From Prevotella communis (GTDB lineage: Bacteria > Bacteroidota > Bacteroidia > Bacteroidales > Bacteroidaceae): a stretch of DNA of 64,000 nucleotides. Every line of letters starts with the position of its first letter. The first letter of the stretch is position 1. Both the position numbers and the translations under genes were made by a program. Positions 1 through 6,897 of this stretch are shown piece by piece. Where the stretch lies: contig NZ_CP091794.1 in NCBI RefSeq assembly GCF_022024175.1, forward strand, positions 2,914,001-2,978,000, given 5' to 3'. The notes under the pieces are model-generated. The model was not told the origin of the DNA, made no database searches, and saw only the letters and a program-made list of their open reading frames with translations.

Positions 1-134
1 TAAGTAAAGAGGTAAGCCACCATCTCGTTGGGATCCTGTGGCTGTGGGGTCACTTGTTTCTTTTTAGCGAAGGTAGCACTGGCGCTAACGGCTATCAGCA
101 CAGCAGTTAGCAAGGTCTTAGTCATCATCTTCAT
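1..134 (-). CDS. Secreted protein, N-terminal part only
   Basis: The first 44 codons of a minus-strand gene that runs off the left edge. The N-terminus (MKMMTKTLLTAVLIAVSASA, then TFAKKKQ) is a clear signal peptide: Lys residues, a hydrophobic stretch, and a likely cleavage after TFA. It is followed by a Pro/Gln-rich segment. The ATG at 134 lies about 40 nt after the predicted transcription start set by the -7 box at 184-191. Too little is present to assign a family; periplasmic or outer-surface location is inferred from the signal peptide only. Confidence 0.75.
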   Translation of the reverse strand, partial: MKMMTKTLLTAVLIAVSASATFAKKKQVTPQPQDPNEMVAYLFT

Positions 135-183
135 TTTATTGTATTAATTAGTTATGTTGTTTACTGAACACTATTATTTGGTA

Positions 184-191
184 CAAAGGTA
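184..191 (-). promoter_or_regulatory. -7 promoter box of the partial secreted-protein gene
   Basis: Minus-strand TACCTTTG, an exact match to the Bacteroidetes TAnnTTTG box, about 50 nt upstream of the ATG at 134. Confidence 0.7.
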
Positions 192-243
192 CAACATTTA
201 TTTGAATCCGTGGCTAATAATTTTGGAAAAAAACATTAAAACA

Positions 244-735
244 TAAAGAATCGCAAGCGATTCTAGAGGTTGGGGTCGCTACGCTCAAAATTATAAAAAA
301 ATTAATTTGAAAAATTATAGGGACCTAAAGGTCCTGAAATGGATGGAGTGTCCTTCGGATAGCGCTCGGCGACGAAGGAGACGCTTGCTACCAAAGGGAC
401 GCAAGAAATCGAACAAATCTTTCCAAATCAAACAAAAAATATATTTGAACATATAATTACCATATAATTTGAACATTAATTTTTCATTAATTATTTTTGA
501 TGCGTAGCAATTAATGACAATTAATGGTTTAATTAATGATAATTAATGTCGAAAAAAAAATGATTTTGGTAGATTTGGAAAGATTTGTTAGATTTCTCGC
601 CGCAGGCGACTCCATCCATTTCTGGACCTTTAGGTCCTTATAATTTTTATTATAGATTTTCTTAACGCTCGAGCTCCGCTCGCTTGCTACCGTAGGGACG
701 CAAGAATTTTGAGCCGAAGGCGACCACCTAATACA
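244..735. repeat. Large imperfect inverted repeat with AT-rich centre
   Basis: Three collinear blocks pair across a centre near 500: 274-292 with 705-725, 321-348 with 610-637 (27 of 28 positions), and 407-430 with 572-595 (23 of 24). A 25-bp hairpin-forming module is present in direct orientation at 383-407 and 682-706 (23 of 25), in different gaps of the two arms. The centre (431-571) is very AT-rich with repeated ATTAATG words and contains TATATTTG (440-447), a possible plus-strand -7 box. No gene is visible. It could be a MITE-like element, a folded regulatory RNA or an invertible segment. Confidence 0.8.
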
Positions 736-796
736 ATACTTGGCTTGTCCAAGGATTATATGTTTTTGTCTTCAGACAAATAACTGCTGGTGACAC

Positions 797-834
797 AAAA
801 AAAGTCCGCTGCAACTCTCTCGAGCAACAGCGGA
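797..834 (-). terminator. Intrinsic terminator of the orphan RNA
   Basis: On the minus strand TCCGCTG (834-828) pairs with CAGCGGA (811-805), with an inner CTC-GAGA-GAG hairpin, followed by seven T residues (803-797). Confidence 0.75.
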
Positions 835-1032
835 ACAAGCCTATGTTTAACTAAAAATCCTTTTTCTAAAAAGAAATTTTCAGTCCACAAGGACTAAAAA
901 TTTGAAAGTTTAAATGGGAGCTTCACAGCGACCACCTGTTATCCTACAGTTGAAAACTTTCTTTTTTACCAATAACTAAAAACCTAAAACTATAAATATT
1001 ACTACTAACCTAAAACAATCTATTAACCTTTT
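797..1032 (-). ncRNA. Orphan structured small RNA, about 235 nt
   Basis: A minus-strand transcription unit with no ORF: a consensus -7 box at 1040-1047, an intrinsic terminator at 797-834, and structured sequence between them. Reading 5' to 3' on the minus strand, GAAAGTTT pairs with AAACTTTC around an inner region that has alternative CTGT/ACAG pairings. A perfect AGTCC-TTGT-GGACT hairpin and an A/U-rich hairpin follow before the terminator. The length and stand-alone architecture fit a housekeeping regulatory RNA such as a 6S-like RNA, but I do not recognise a diagnostic family motif. It lacks the conserved P4 signature of RNase P and the domain IV core of SRP RNA. Confidence 0.5.
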
Positions 1033-1039
1033 GACGATG

Positions 1040-1047
1040 CAAAGGTA
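1040..1047 (-). promoter_or_regulatory. -7 box of the orphan RNA
   Basis: Minus-strand TACCTTTG, matching TAnnTTTG, followed by GC. It predicts a start near 1030-1034, with no start codon and long ORF following on that strand. Confidence 0.65.
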
Positions 1048-1185
1048 CGACGATTTTCTGAACTACGCAATACTTTTTGTAGATTAAGTGTATAAATACC
1101 CATTGTTCTTGACCTAAATCAACGCTTTGTGTGCGCAAACACAACAAAAATATCGTTTTTATGAGTTTTATTCTTAATTTATTCG

Positions 1186-1193
1186 TACCTTTG
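1186..1193 (+). promoter_or_regulatory. -7 box of the glycosyltransferase operon
   Basis: TACCTTTG, 8 nt before the ATG at 1202, so the transcript should have almost no leader. It is divergent from the orphan-RNA promoter at 1040-1047. Confidence 0.7.
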
Positions 1194-1201
1194 TCCGTGC
1201 A

Positions 1202-2476
1202 ATGAAAGTATTGATAGTAAATACAAGCGAACAGACGGGTGGCGCAGCCGTTGCAGCCAACCGTCTGATGGATGCGCTGAACAACCATGGCGTAAAGGCC
1301 AAGATGCTGGTACGCGACAAGCAAACAGGTGATATCTGCGTGGCAGGCCTGGAAGGAACAATTGGCAAGAAATGGCATTTCTTGTGGGAACGACTGGTCA
1401 TCTTCCTTCACCTACACTTCAAGCGCGACCACCTCTTTGAACTGGATATCGCTAATAGTGGTACGGACATCACGAAACTACGTGAGTTTAAGGAAGCCGA
1501 CATCATTCACCTGCATTGGATCAATCAGGGCATGTTGTCGCTGAAGGGCATCCGCAGGATTCTGCGCTCAGGCAAACCCGTGGTATGGACCATGCACGAC
1601 ATCTGGCCCGCAACGGGTATCTGTCATCTAACATTAGGCTGCACCGCTTTCCGCCAGTCATGCTGTCATTGCAAATATCTGCCTGGCAGCGGTTCTGCCA
1701 ACGACCTCTCCACAAAGGTATGGCGCCACAAGCGTCAGATGCTCAGTGAGGGGAATATCTCCTTTGTTGCCTGCAGCAAATGGTTGGAACAGGAAGCCAA
1801 AAGTAGTGGTCTGCTGCAAGGGCAGACCATCACCAGTATTCCCAACCCCATAGAAACCCGTATATTTTGTCCTGGCGACAAGGCAAAAGCCCGCGAGGGT
1901 GAACAGTTGCCTGCCAACAAGCAACTGATTCTCTTTGTATGTCAGCGCGTGACGAATCCTAATAAAGGGATGTCGTACCTGATAGAAGCCTGCAGGCAGT
2001 TGGCCGAGCAGCATCCAGAGATGAAGGAAAAGACGGGTGTGGTCATCTTAGGCGGTCATGCCGACGAGGTGGCCGACCAGTTGCCCTTCGCTGCCTACCC
2101 CTTAGGCTATGTGTCGGACCCACAGCGCATGGCTACCATCTACAGGGCTTCCGATGTCTTCGTGTTGCCGTCGCTCAGCGAGAACCTGCCCAATACCATC
2201 ATGGAGGCAATGGCCTGTGGCGTGCCCTGCATCGGTTTCCGTGTGGGCGGCATCCCCGAGGAGATTGACCATCAGAAGAATGGTTATGTAGCCGAGTATA
2301 AGTCGGCAGCCGACTTAGCCCGTGGCATCAACTGGATTCTGCATCAGGCCGACTATCAGGCACTGTCTGATGCCGCCATCACCAAGGTGCGCCAACACTA
2401 CACAGGGCAGCAGGTGGCCATGCAATATACCGAGGTCTATCAGCAGGCTTTGGCACAAAAACATTTCATGTTATGA
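1202..2476 (+). CDS. Glycosyltransferase family 4 (group 1) protein
   Basis: A cytoplasmic or membrane-associated retaining glycosyltransferase predicted to move a sugar from a nucleotide-sugar to a growing glycan. The N-terminus has the GT-B glycine-rich start (TGGAAVAAN near residues 12-20). The C-terminal half carries the GT4 signature SENLPNTIMEAMACG near residues 325-340, whose two Glu residues bind the donor. The length, 424 residues, is normal for the family. The stop overlaps the next gene's ATG (ATGA), so the two glycosyltransferases are translationally coupled. Acceptor and sugar cannot be read from the sequence; envelope or exopolysaccharide glycan synthesis is the likely context. 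Confidence 0.88.
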   Translation: MKVLIVNTSEQTGGAAVAANRLMDALNNHGVKAKMLVRDKQTGDICVAGLEGTIGKKWHFLWERLVIFLHLHFKRDHLFELDIANSGTDITKLREFKEADIIHLHWINQGMLSLKGIRRILRSGKPVVWTMHDIWPATGICHLTLGCTAFRQSCCHCKYLPGSGSANDLSTKVWRHKRQMLSEGNISFVACSKWLEQEAKSSGLLQGQTITSIPNPIETRIFCPGDKAKAREGEQLPANKQLILFVCQRVTNPNKGMSYLIEACRQLAEQHPEMKEKTGVVILGGHADEVADQLPFAAYPLGYVSDPQRMATIYRASDVFVLPSLSENLPNTIMEAMACGVPCIGFRVGGIPEEIDHQKNGYVAEYKSAADLARGINWILHQADYQALSDAAITKVRQHYTGQQVAMQYTEVYQQALAQKHFML

Positions 2477-3258
2477 TTCGATTTACAGTCATCACGATAA
2501 CCTATAATGCCGAACAGGTGTTGGAGCGTACGCTGCAGAGTGTGCTGCACCAGACCTACGAAGGCGTGGAACACTTGATTATCGACGGTGCCTCAAAGGA
2601 TGGCACGCTGGCTATGGCTGAAGCCTACAAACAACAGTCGGATGCCTCGGACAGCGGACATAAGGTGATTATCAAGTCGGAGCCCGACCACGGTATCTAT
2701 GACGCCATGAACAAAGGACTGACACAGGCCTATGGCGACTACGTGGTCTATCTGAATGCCGGCGATTTTTTCCCGCAGAATGATACACTGGAACAGATAG
2801 TGCACCGCTGCAAACTGACGGAGTATCCCTCGGAAGCACTGCCGGGTGTGCTCTATGGCAATACGGACATCGTGGATAACGAGGGACGATTCCTGCATCC
2901 CCGCCGTCTGCAACCGCCGGCAAAACTGACATGGCGCTCATTCCGTCAGGGCATGCTGGTATGTCATCAGGCATTCTATGCCCGACTGGATATCGCGAAG
3001 AACCTGACGTACGACACGCGTTACCGTTTCTCGGCCGATGTGGACTGGTGTATCCGCGTGATGCGCGAGTCGGAACGCATGGGCTTACCTCTATATAATA
3101 TAAATATGGTGGTGGCCAACTATACCGAGGAGGGAGCAACAACCAAGAATCACCGTGCCTCGCTGAAGGAACGCTTCGACGTGATGCGACGTCATTACGG
3201 GCTGCTGACAACGATTATGATGCATATTTGGTTTGTGATTAGGAGTTATAGGAGTTAA
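2473..3258 (+). CDS. Glycosyltransferase family 2 protein
   Basis: An inverting GT-A glycosyltransferase of 261 residues. Visible family features are the start FTVITITYNAEQVLERTLQS, the DGASKDGT nucleotide-binding motif near residues 38-45, SEPDHGIYDAMNKG, and an LNAGD motif near 94-98 where a GT2 DxD-like site is expected. The SEPDHGIYDAMNKG block resembles WcaE-type enzymes. It overlaps the upstream GT4 gene by 4 nt and shares its promoter. The last residues (RSYRS) are encoded by the AGGAGTTAA tandem array, and the array supplies the stop codon. Donor and acceptor are unknown. Confidence 0.87.
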   Translation: MIRFTVITITYNAEQVLERTLQSVLHQTYEGVEHLIIDGASKDGTLAMAEAYKQQSDASDSGHKVIIKSEPDHGIYDAMNKGLTQAYGDYVVYLNAGDFFPQNDTLEQIVHRCKLTEYPSEALPGVLYGNTDIVDNEGRFLHPRRLQPPAKLTWRSFRQGMLVCHQAFYARLDIAKNLTYDTRYRFSADVDWCIRVMRESERMGLPLYNINMVVANYTEEGATTKNHRASLKERFDVMRRHYGLLTTIMMHIWFVIRSYRS

Positions 3259-3284
3259 GGAGTTAAAGGAGTTAAAGGAGTTAA
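3241..3284. repeat. AGGAGTTAA tandem array
   Basis: Five consecutive 8-9 bp units: AGGAGTTAT, AGGAGTTA, then three AGGAGTTAA. It begins inside the GT2 coding sequence, includes its stop codon, and ends 21 nt before the glucanotransferase ATG. Confidence 0.85.
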
Positions 3285-3305
3285 GACGATAGATAATATA
3301 TATAT

Positions 3306-5774
3306 ATGAGACTACAGTTTAACCTGGAATACCGCACGGGATTCGGTGAGCATGTTGCACTGAATTTTCTGGAAGATAACGGACAAGTGGACAGGCATGC
3401 CATGCAAAGCCTCGACGGACTGCACTGGCAGGTGGAGATGAAATGCCTGAAAGATAGTGGTACCTATATGGACTACTATTATAGTGTGATGCGCGGCGAG
3501 AAAGAGATGCGCCATGAGTGGCTGACAGAGCCGCACCGACTGGAACTGGCAGCCGTGAAAGGGGCATACTATACCGTGAACGACCACTGGCTGGACATGC
3601 CAGAGGACAGTTATATGTATTCTTCGGCCTTCACGGACTGTGTGATGGCACGCAAACGCCAGTTGAGCACGAAGACAGAATACGACCACACCATCCGTTT
3701 GAAAGTACGTGCGCCACAGCTGCGCAACGGTGAGCGTCTGGCGCTGGTAGGCTCTGCGGATTACCTGGGTTGCTGGAACTGTGCAAAGGCGCTGCCCATG
3801 GCCGAGCATGAATGTCATGAGTGGGTGGTTAGTCTGGATGCCGACCGACTGCCGCAACGCACAGAATATAAATTTGTGATTCTCCCCTTAGACCGAAAAC
3901 AGGCGTTGACGGTTATCTGGGAGAACTGCGAAAACCGCATACTTGAGAAACCCGAACTGGTACAGGGACAGGTAATGGTATATGAACTGCAACAAGCATG
4001 GTTCTCGATACCGATGTGGAAAGGTGCCGGCACCGTGATTCCCGTCTTCTCCCTGCGCAGTGAGGGCAGCTTCGGCGTGGGCGACTTCGGTGACTTGAAG
4101 ATGATGGTGGACTGGTGTGCCAAGACGCATCAGAGCATCCTGCAGATTCTGCCTATCAACGATACCGTGATGTCGCGCACCTGGCAGGACTCCTATCCCT
4201 ATAATGCCATCAGTATCTATGCCCTGCATCCGCAGTATATGGACCTGCGACAGTTGCCCAAGATAAAAGACGAGGCACTCAACAGGAAATATGAGGAGAT
4301 ACGACAGGAGCTCAACGCCCTGCCTCAGATAGACTATGAGCGCATGAGCGAGGCAAAGATGGCCTATCTGCAGATTATCTTCGAACAGGAGCGTGCGGGA
4401 CTGAAGCGCCGCGCCAGTTATAAGCAGTTCTTCGAGGCCAACCGTGAGTGGCTGGAGCCCTATGCCCGCTTCTGCTACTACAGGGATAAATTTGGCACGG
4501 CGGTTTTCTCCACCTGGCCCGAGAAACTGCCTAAGCCCGAGCAAAAAGTGCTCGATTTCTGGTATTTCGTGCAGTACAACCTTGACAAACAGATGCACGA
4601 CGTGCATGTCCACGCCCGTAAACAACGCGTAATTCTGAAGGGCGACATCCCCATTGGTATCAGTCGCGACGGTGTGGAGGCATGGGTAGAACCGCGCTAT
4701 TTCAACCTCAACGGACAGGCGGGTGCCCCACCCGATGCTTTCTGTGAGGACGGACAGAACTGGGGATTCCCCACCTACAACTGGGAAGAGATGTTCAAGG
4801 ACGGCTGTTCATGGTGGGTACGCCGTTTCCGCAAGATGGCTGAGTATTTCGATGCCTACCGTATAGACCATGTTCTGGGCTTCTTCCGCATCTGGGAGAT
4901 TCCCGTGCCCGAGAAGAGCGGCCTCTACGGACAGTTCCAGCCGGCACTGCCAATGTCGCGTGAAGAGGTGGAAGCCTATGGCTTGCCCTTTGTGGAAGAT
5001 CTATTTTTGGAGGATCATTATCGCAAGAATATGTGGCACCCACGTATCAACGCCACCAAACTGGAGGCATTCAAGCAACTCTCCGAAGGTGAGCAATGGC
5101 ATTTCTGTCGGTTATATGACGACTATTTCTATCGCCGCAACAACCAGTTCTGGTATAACGAGGCCATGAAGAAACTGCCCCGATTGACGGAGGCCACCCG
5201 TATGCTGGTATGCGCAGAGGACCTGGGAATGGTGCCTGAATGCGTGGCATGGGTGATGAACGACCTGCGTATCCTTTCGCTTGAGATACAGACCATGCCC
5301 AAGGAGTATGGTGTGCGCTTCGGTCATCTGCAGCGCAACCCCTACCGTTCGGTATGTACCTTCTCTACGCACGACATGCCCACGCTGCGCCAATGGTGGG
5401 ACGAGGATGAGGAGCGTGCCCAGGAATACTACGAGACCGTGCTCCACATGGATGGTGAGGCACCGCATCCCCTGCCCGGCAAACTGGCAAAGGAAGTTCT
5501 ATCACGCCATCTGCTATCGCCCTCAATGCTCTGTCTGATGTCGTTCCAGGACTGGATTGCCATTGACGAGAAGCTGCGTCTGCCCGACCAGAATGCCGAG
5601 CGTATCAATATCCCTGCCAATCCGCGTCACTACTGGCGCTACCGCATGCACCTCAACATTGAACAACTGCTCAATGCCGATGACTTTAATCATGAGGTGA
5701 TGCTGCTTATTCAGCAAGGGAACCGTTCGACCACTTCAGCAGCCGCTTGTATTCCTTCTTGGTTAGACGCATAA
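3306..5774 (+). CDS. malQ: 4-alpha-glucanotransferase (GH77) with N-terminal CBM20 domains
   Basis: Amylomaltase/DPE2-type enzyme that transfers alpha-1,4-glucan segments during maltodextrin or glycogen metabolism in the cytoplasm (no signal peptide). Two starch-binding CBM20-like domains occupy about residues 1-110 and 125-235; the GH77 barrel follows from about 245. The nucleophile motif RIDH (Asp near 521), the acid/base motif CAEDLG (Glu near 638) and STHDMP are all present, so it should be active. Bacteroidetes homologues usually end soon after the LLIQQGNR-like position. Here the frame continues about 15 residues into the end of the convergent GH43 gene. It is probably cotranscribed with the glycosyltransferases; I see no separate -7 box. 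Confidence 0.93.
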   Translation: MRLQFNLEYRTGFGEHVALNFLEDNGQVDRHAMQSLDGLHWQVEMKCLKDSGTYMDYYYSVMRGEKEMRHEWLTEPHRLELAAVKGAYYTVNDHWLDMPEDSYMYSSAFTDCVMARKRQLSTKTEYDHTIRLKVRAPQLRNGERLALVGSADYLGCWNCAKALPMAEHECHEWVVSLDADRLPQRTEYKFVILPLDRKQALTVIWENCENRILEKPELVQGQVMVYELQQAWFSIPMWKGAGTVIPVFSLRSEGSFGVGDFGDLKMMVDWCAKTHQSILQILPINDTVMSRTWQDSYPYNAISIYALHPQYMDLRQLPKIKDEALNRKYEEIRQELNALPQIDYERMSEAKMAYLQIIFEQERAGLKRRASYKQFFEANREWLEPYARFCYYRDKFGTAVFSTWPEKLPKPEQKVLDFWYFVQYNLDKQMHDVHVHARKQRVILKGDIPIGISRDGVEAWVEPRYFNLNGQAGAPPDAFCEDGQNWGFPTYNWEEMFKDGCSWWVRRFRKMAEYFDAYRIDHVLGFFRIWEIPVPEKSGLYGQFQPALPMSREEVEAYGLPFVEDLFLEDHYRKNMWHPRINATKLEAFKQLSEGEQWHFCRLYDDYFYRRNNQFWYNEAMKKLPRLTEATRMLVCAEDLGMVPECVAWVMNDLRILSLEIQTMPKEYGVRFGHLQRNPYRSVCTFSTHDMPTLRQWWDEDEERAQEYYETVLHMDGEAPHPLPGKLAKEVLSRHLLSPSMLCLMSFQDWIAIDEKLRLPDQNAERINIPANPRHYWRYRMHLNIEQLLNADDFNHEVMLLIQQGNRSTTSAAACIPSWLDA

Positions 5775-6777
5775 ACGAACCGTGCTGTGGTGCCGTGACG
5801 CCCTCGATATCCACGGGGTCATGGAAATTGCGCAGGTTCTCGTCGGCCTTGCAGATGCGGTAGTGCTTAGGACGGTCGCTATACTGGATATAGGCCACGC
5901 GCCATGTCTTGTCGCCAATCAGTTGGAAGGCACTGGAGCCCTCGCATTTCTTCTTACCCTCAAACGACACGTAGTCGTCCTCGATGGGCTCGCCCCAGCC
6001 GTAGGTCAGGTGGTCGCTGGTAGCGGTATAGATGCCGGGCTTGCCGCCTTCTTTCTTAATCAGCATGTGATATTTGCCATCACTGAGCAGATTGATATCG
6101 GCATCGATGGTGGCATAACCCCAGTCAAACAGCAGTTTGGGCTGGGTTAACTTTGTGAAGCTCTTGTCGGCATACGAGTAGTACATACGGTCGTACTTCT
6201 CCTCGGCACGGTTCCACATGGAGTAATAAATCATATAGCCGCCCTTGTCGCCATTCTCCCATACGTAGTCGGGATCCCAGAAAATCTGCGGTGCCCACAC
6301 ACGGTTGATGGTGCTCCAGTCCTTATACACGCTCTCGGCCTCGGGATTAGAGAAGATGGTCACACCCTGGCGATAGTCGAAGCTCACGCTCTCCCAGTGG
6401 ATCAGGTCCTTACTGGTGAGCAGGTCGATGCCGTAGTTGTCCCAGTCGTTCTGTTTCTTCAGTGCCTTGGTCATGGCATTGTTCATGTCGGTGGTGACCA
6501 TGACGTAGCCCTTGCCGTTCCATGAGCGGCAGATATAGGCATCTCTCTGGCCGCCCTCGATACGGGCATGCTCTTTGGGGTCCATCACGGGATTGCCTCC
6601 CTTGATATCCTCATAGTGATAACCATCGCGACTTACGGCAAAAGCCGTCCATTGACCCTTATCACTCATGTGACAATACAAATAACCATAGTTGCCCTTC
6701 TGCGGATTCTGAGCCATTATGCCGAGCACTGCTGTCGTCAGCGCTACCAACGAGATATAAAGTCTTTTCATCATCAT
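5707..6777 (-). CDS. Exported GH43-family glycoside hydrolase
   Basis: Predicted periplasmic or surface hydrolase acting on arabinose- or xylose-type linkages. A signal peptide (MMMKRLYISLVALTTAVLGI, then MAQ) starts at 6777. The 20 upstream in-frame codons lie at or above the -7 box at 6795-6802 and are not used. GH43 five-bladed propeller features include RVWAPQIFWD, IDADINLL (pKa-modulating Asp, near residue 225) and CEGSSAF (general-acid Glu, near 278). The substrate is not determinable. The 3' end overlaps the convergent malQ by 68 bp. Confidence 0.82.
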   Translation of the reverse strand: MMMKRLYISLVALTTAVLGIMAQNPQKGNYGYLYCHMSDKGQWTAFAVSRDGYHYEDIKGGNPVMDPKEHARIEGGQRDAYICRSWNGKGYVMVTTDMNNAMTKALKKQNDWDNYGIDLLTSKDLIHWESVSFDYRQGVTIFSNPEAESVYKDWSTINRVWAPQIFWDPDYVWENGDKGGYMIYYSMWNRAEEKYDRMYYSYADKSFTKLTQPKLLFDWGYATIDADINLLSDGKYHMLIKKEGGKPGIYTATSDHLTYGWGEPIEDDYVSFEGKKKCEGSSAFQLIGDKTWRVAYIQYSDRPKHYRICKADENLRNFHDPVDIEGVTAPQHGSFMRLTKKEYKRLLKWSNGSLAE

Positions 6778-6794
6778 GATATTTTTTGATGCTG

Positions 6795-6802
6795 CAAAAA
6801 TA
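6795..6802 (-). promoter_or_regulatory. -7 box of the GH43 gene
   Basis: Minus-strand TATTTTTG, about 18 nt before the ATG at 6777, giving a leader of only about 10 nt. Confidence 0.6.
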
Positions 6803-6840
6803 CAAATATTCCCCGGATTATGCAAACAATACCACAAAAA

Positions 6841-6872
6841 AAGCCCCCCGTTGTAAACTCGACAACAGGGGG
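6841..6872 (-). terminator. Intrinsic terminator of the adhesin/cohesin operon
   Basis: A GC-rich hairpin (minus-strand GCCCCCTGTTGT pairing with ACAACGGGGGGC) is followed by a run of T (6842-6836). It lies 26 nt after the stop at 6898. Confidence 0.8.
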
Positions 6873-6897
6873 CGGATCGTGTTAAGGCTTGATATTA

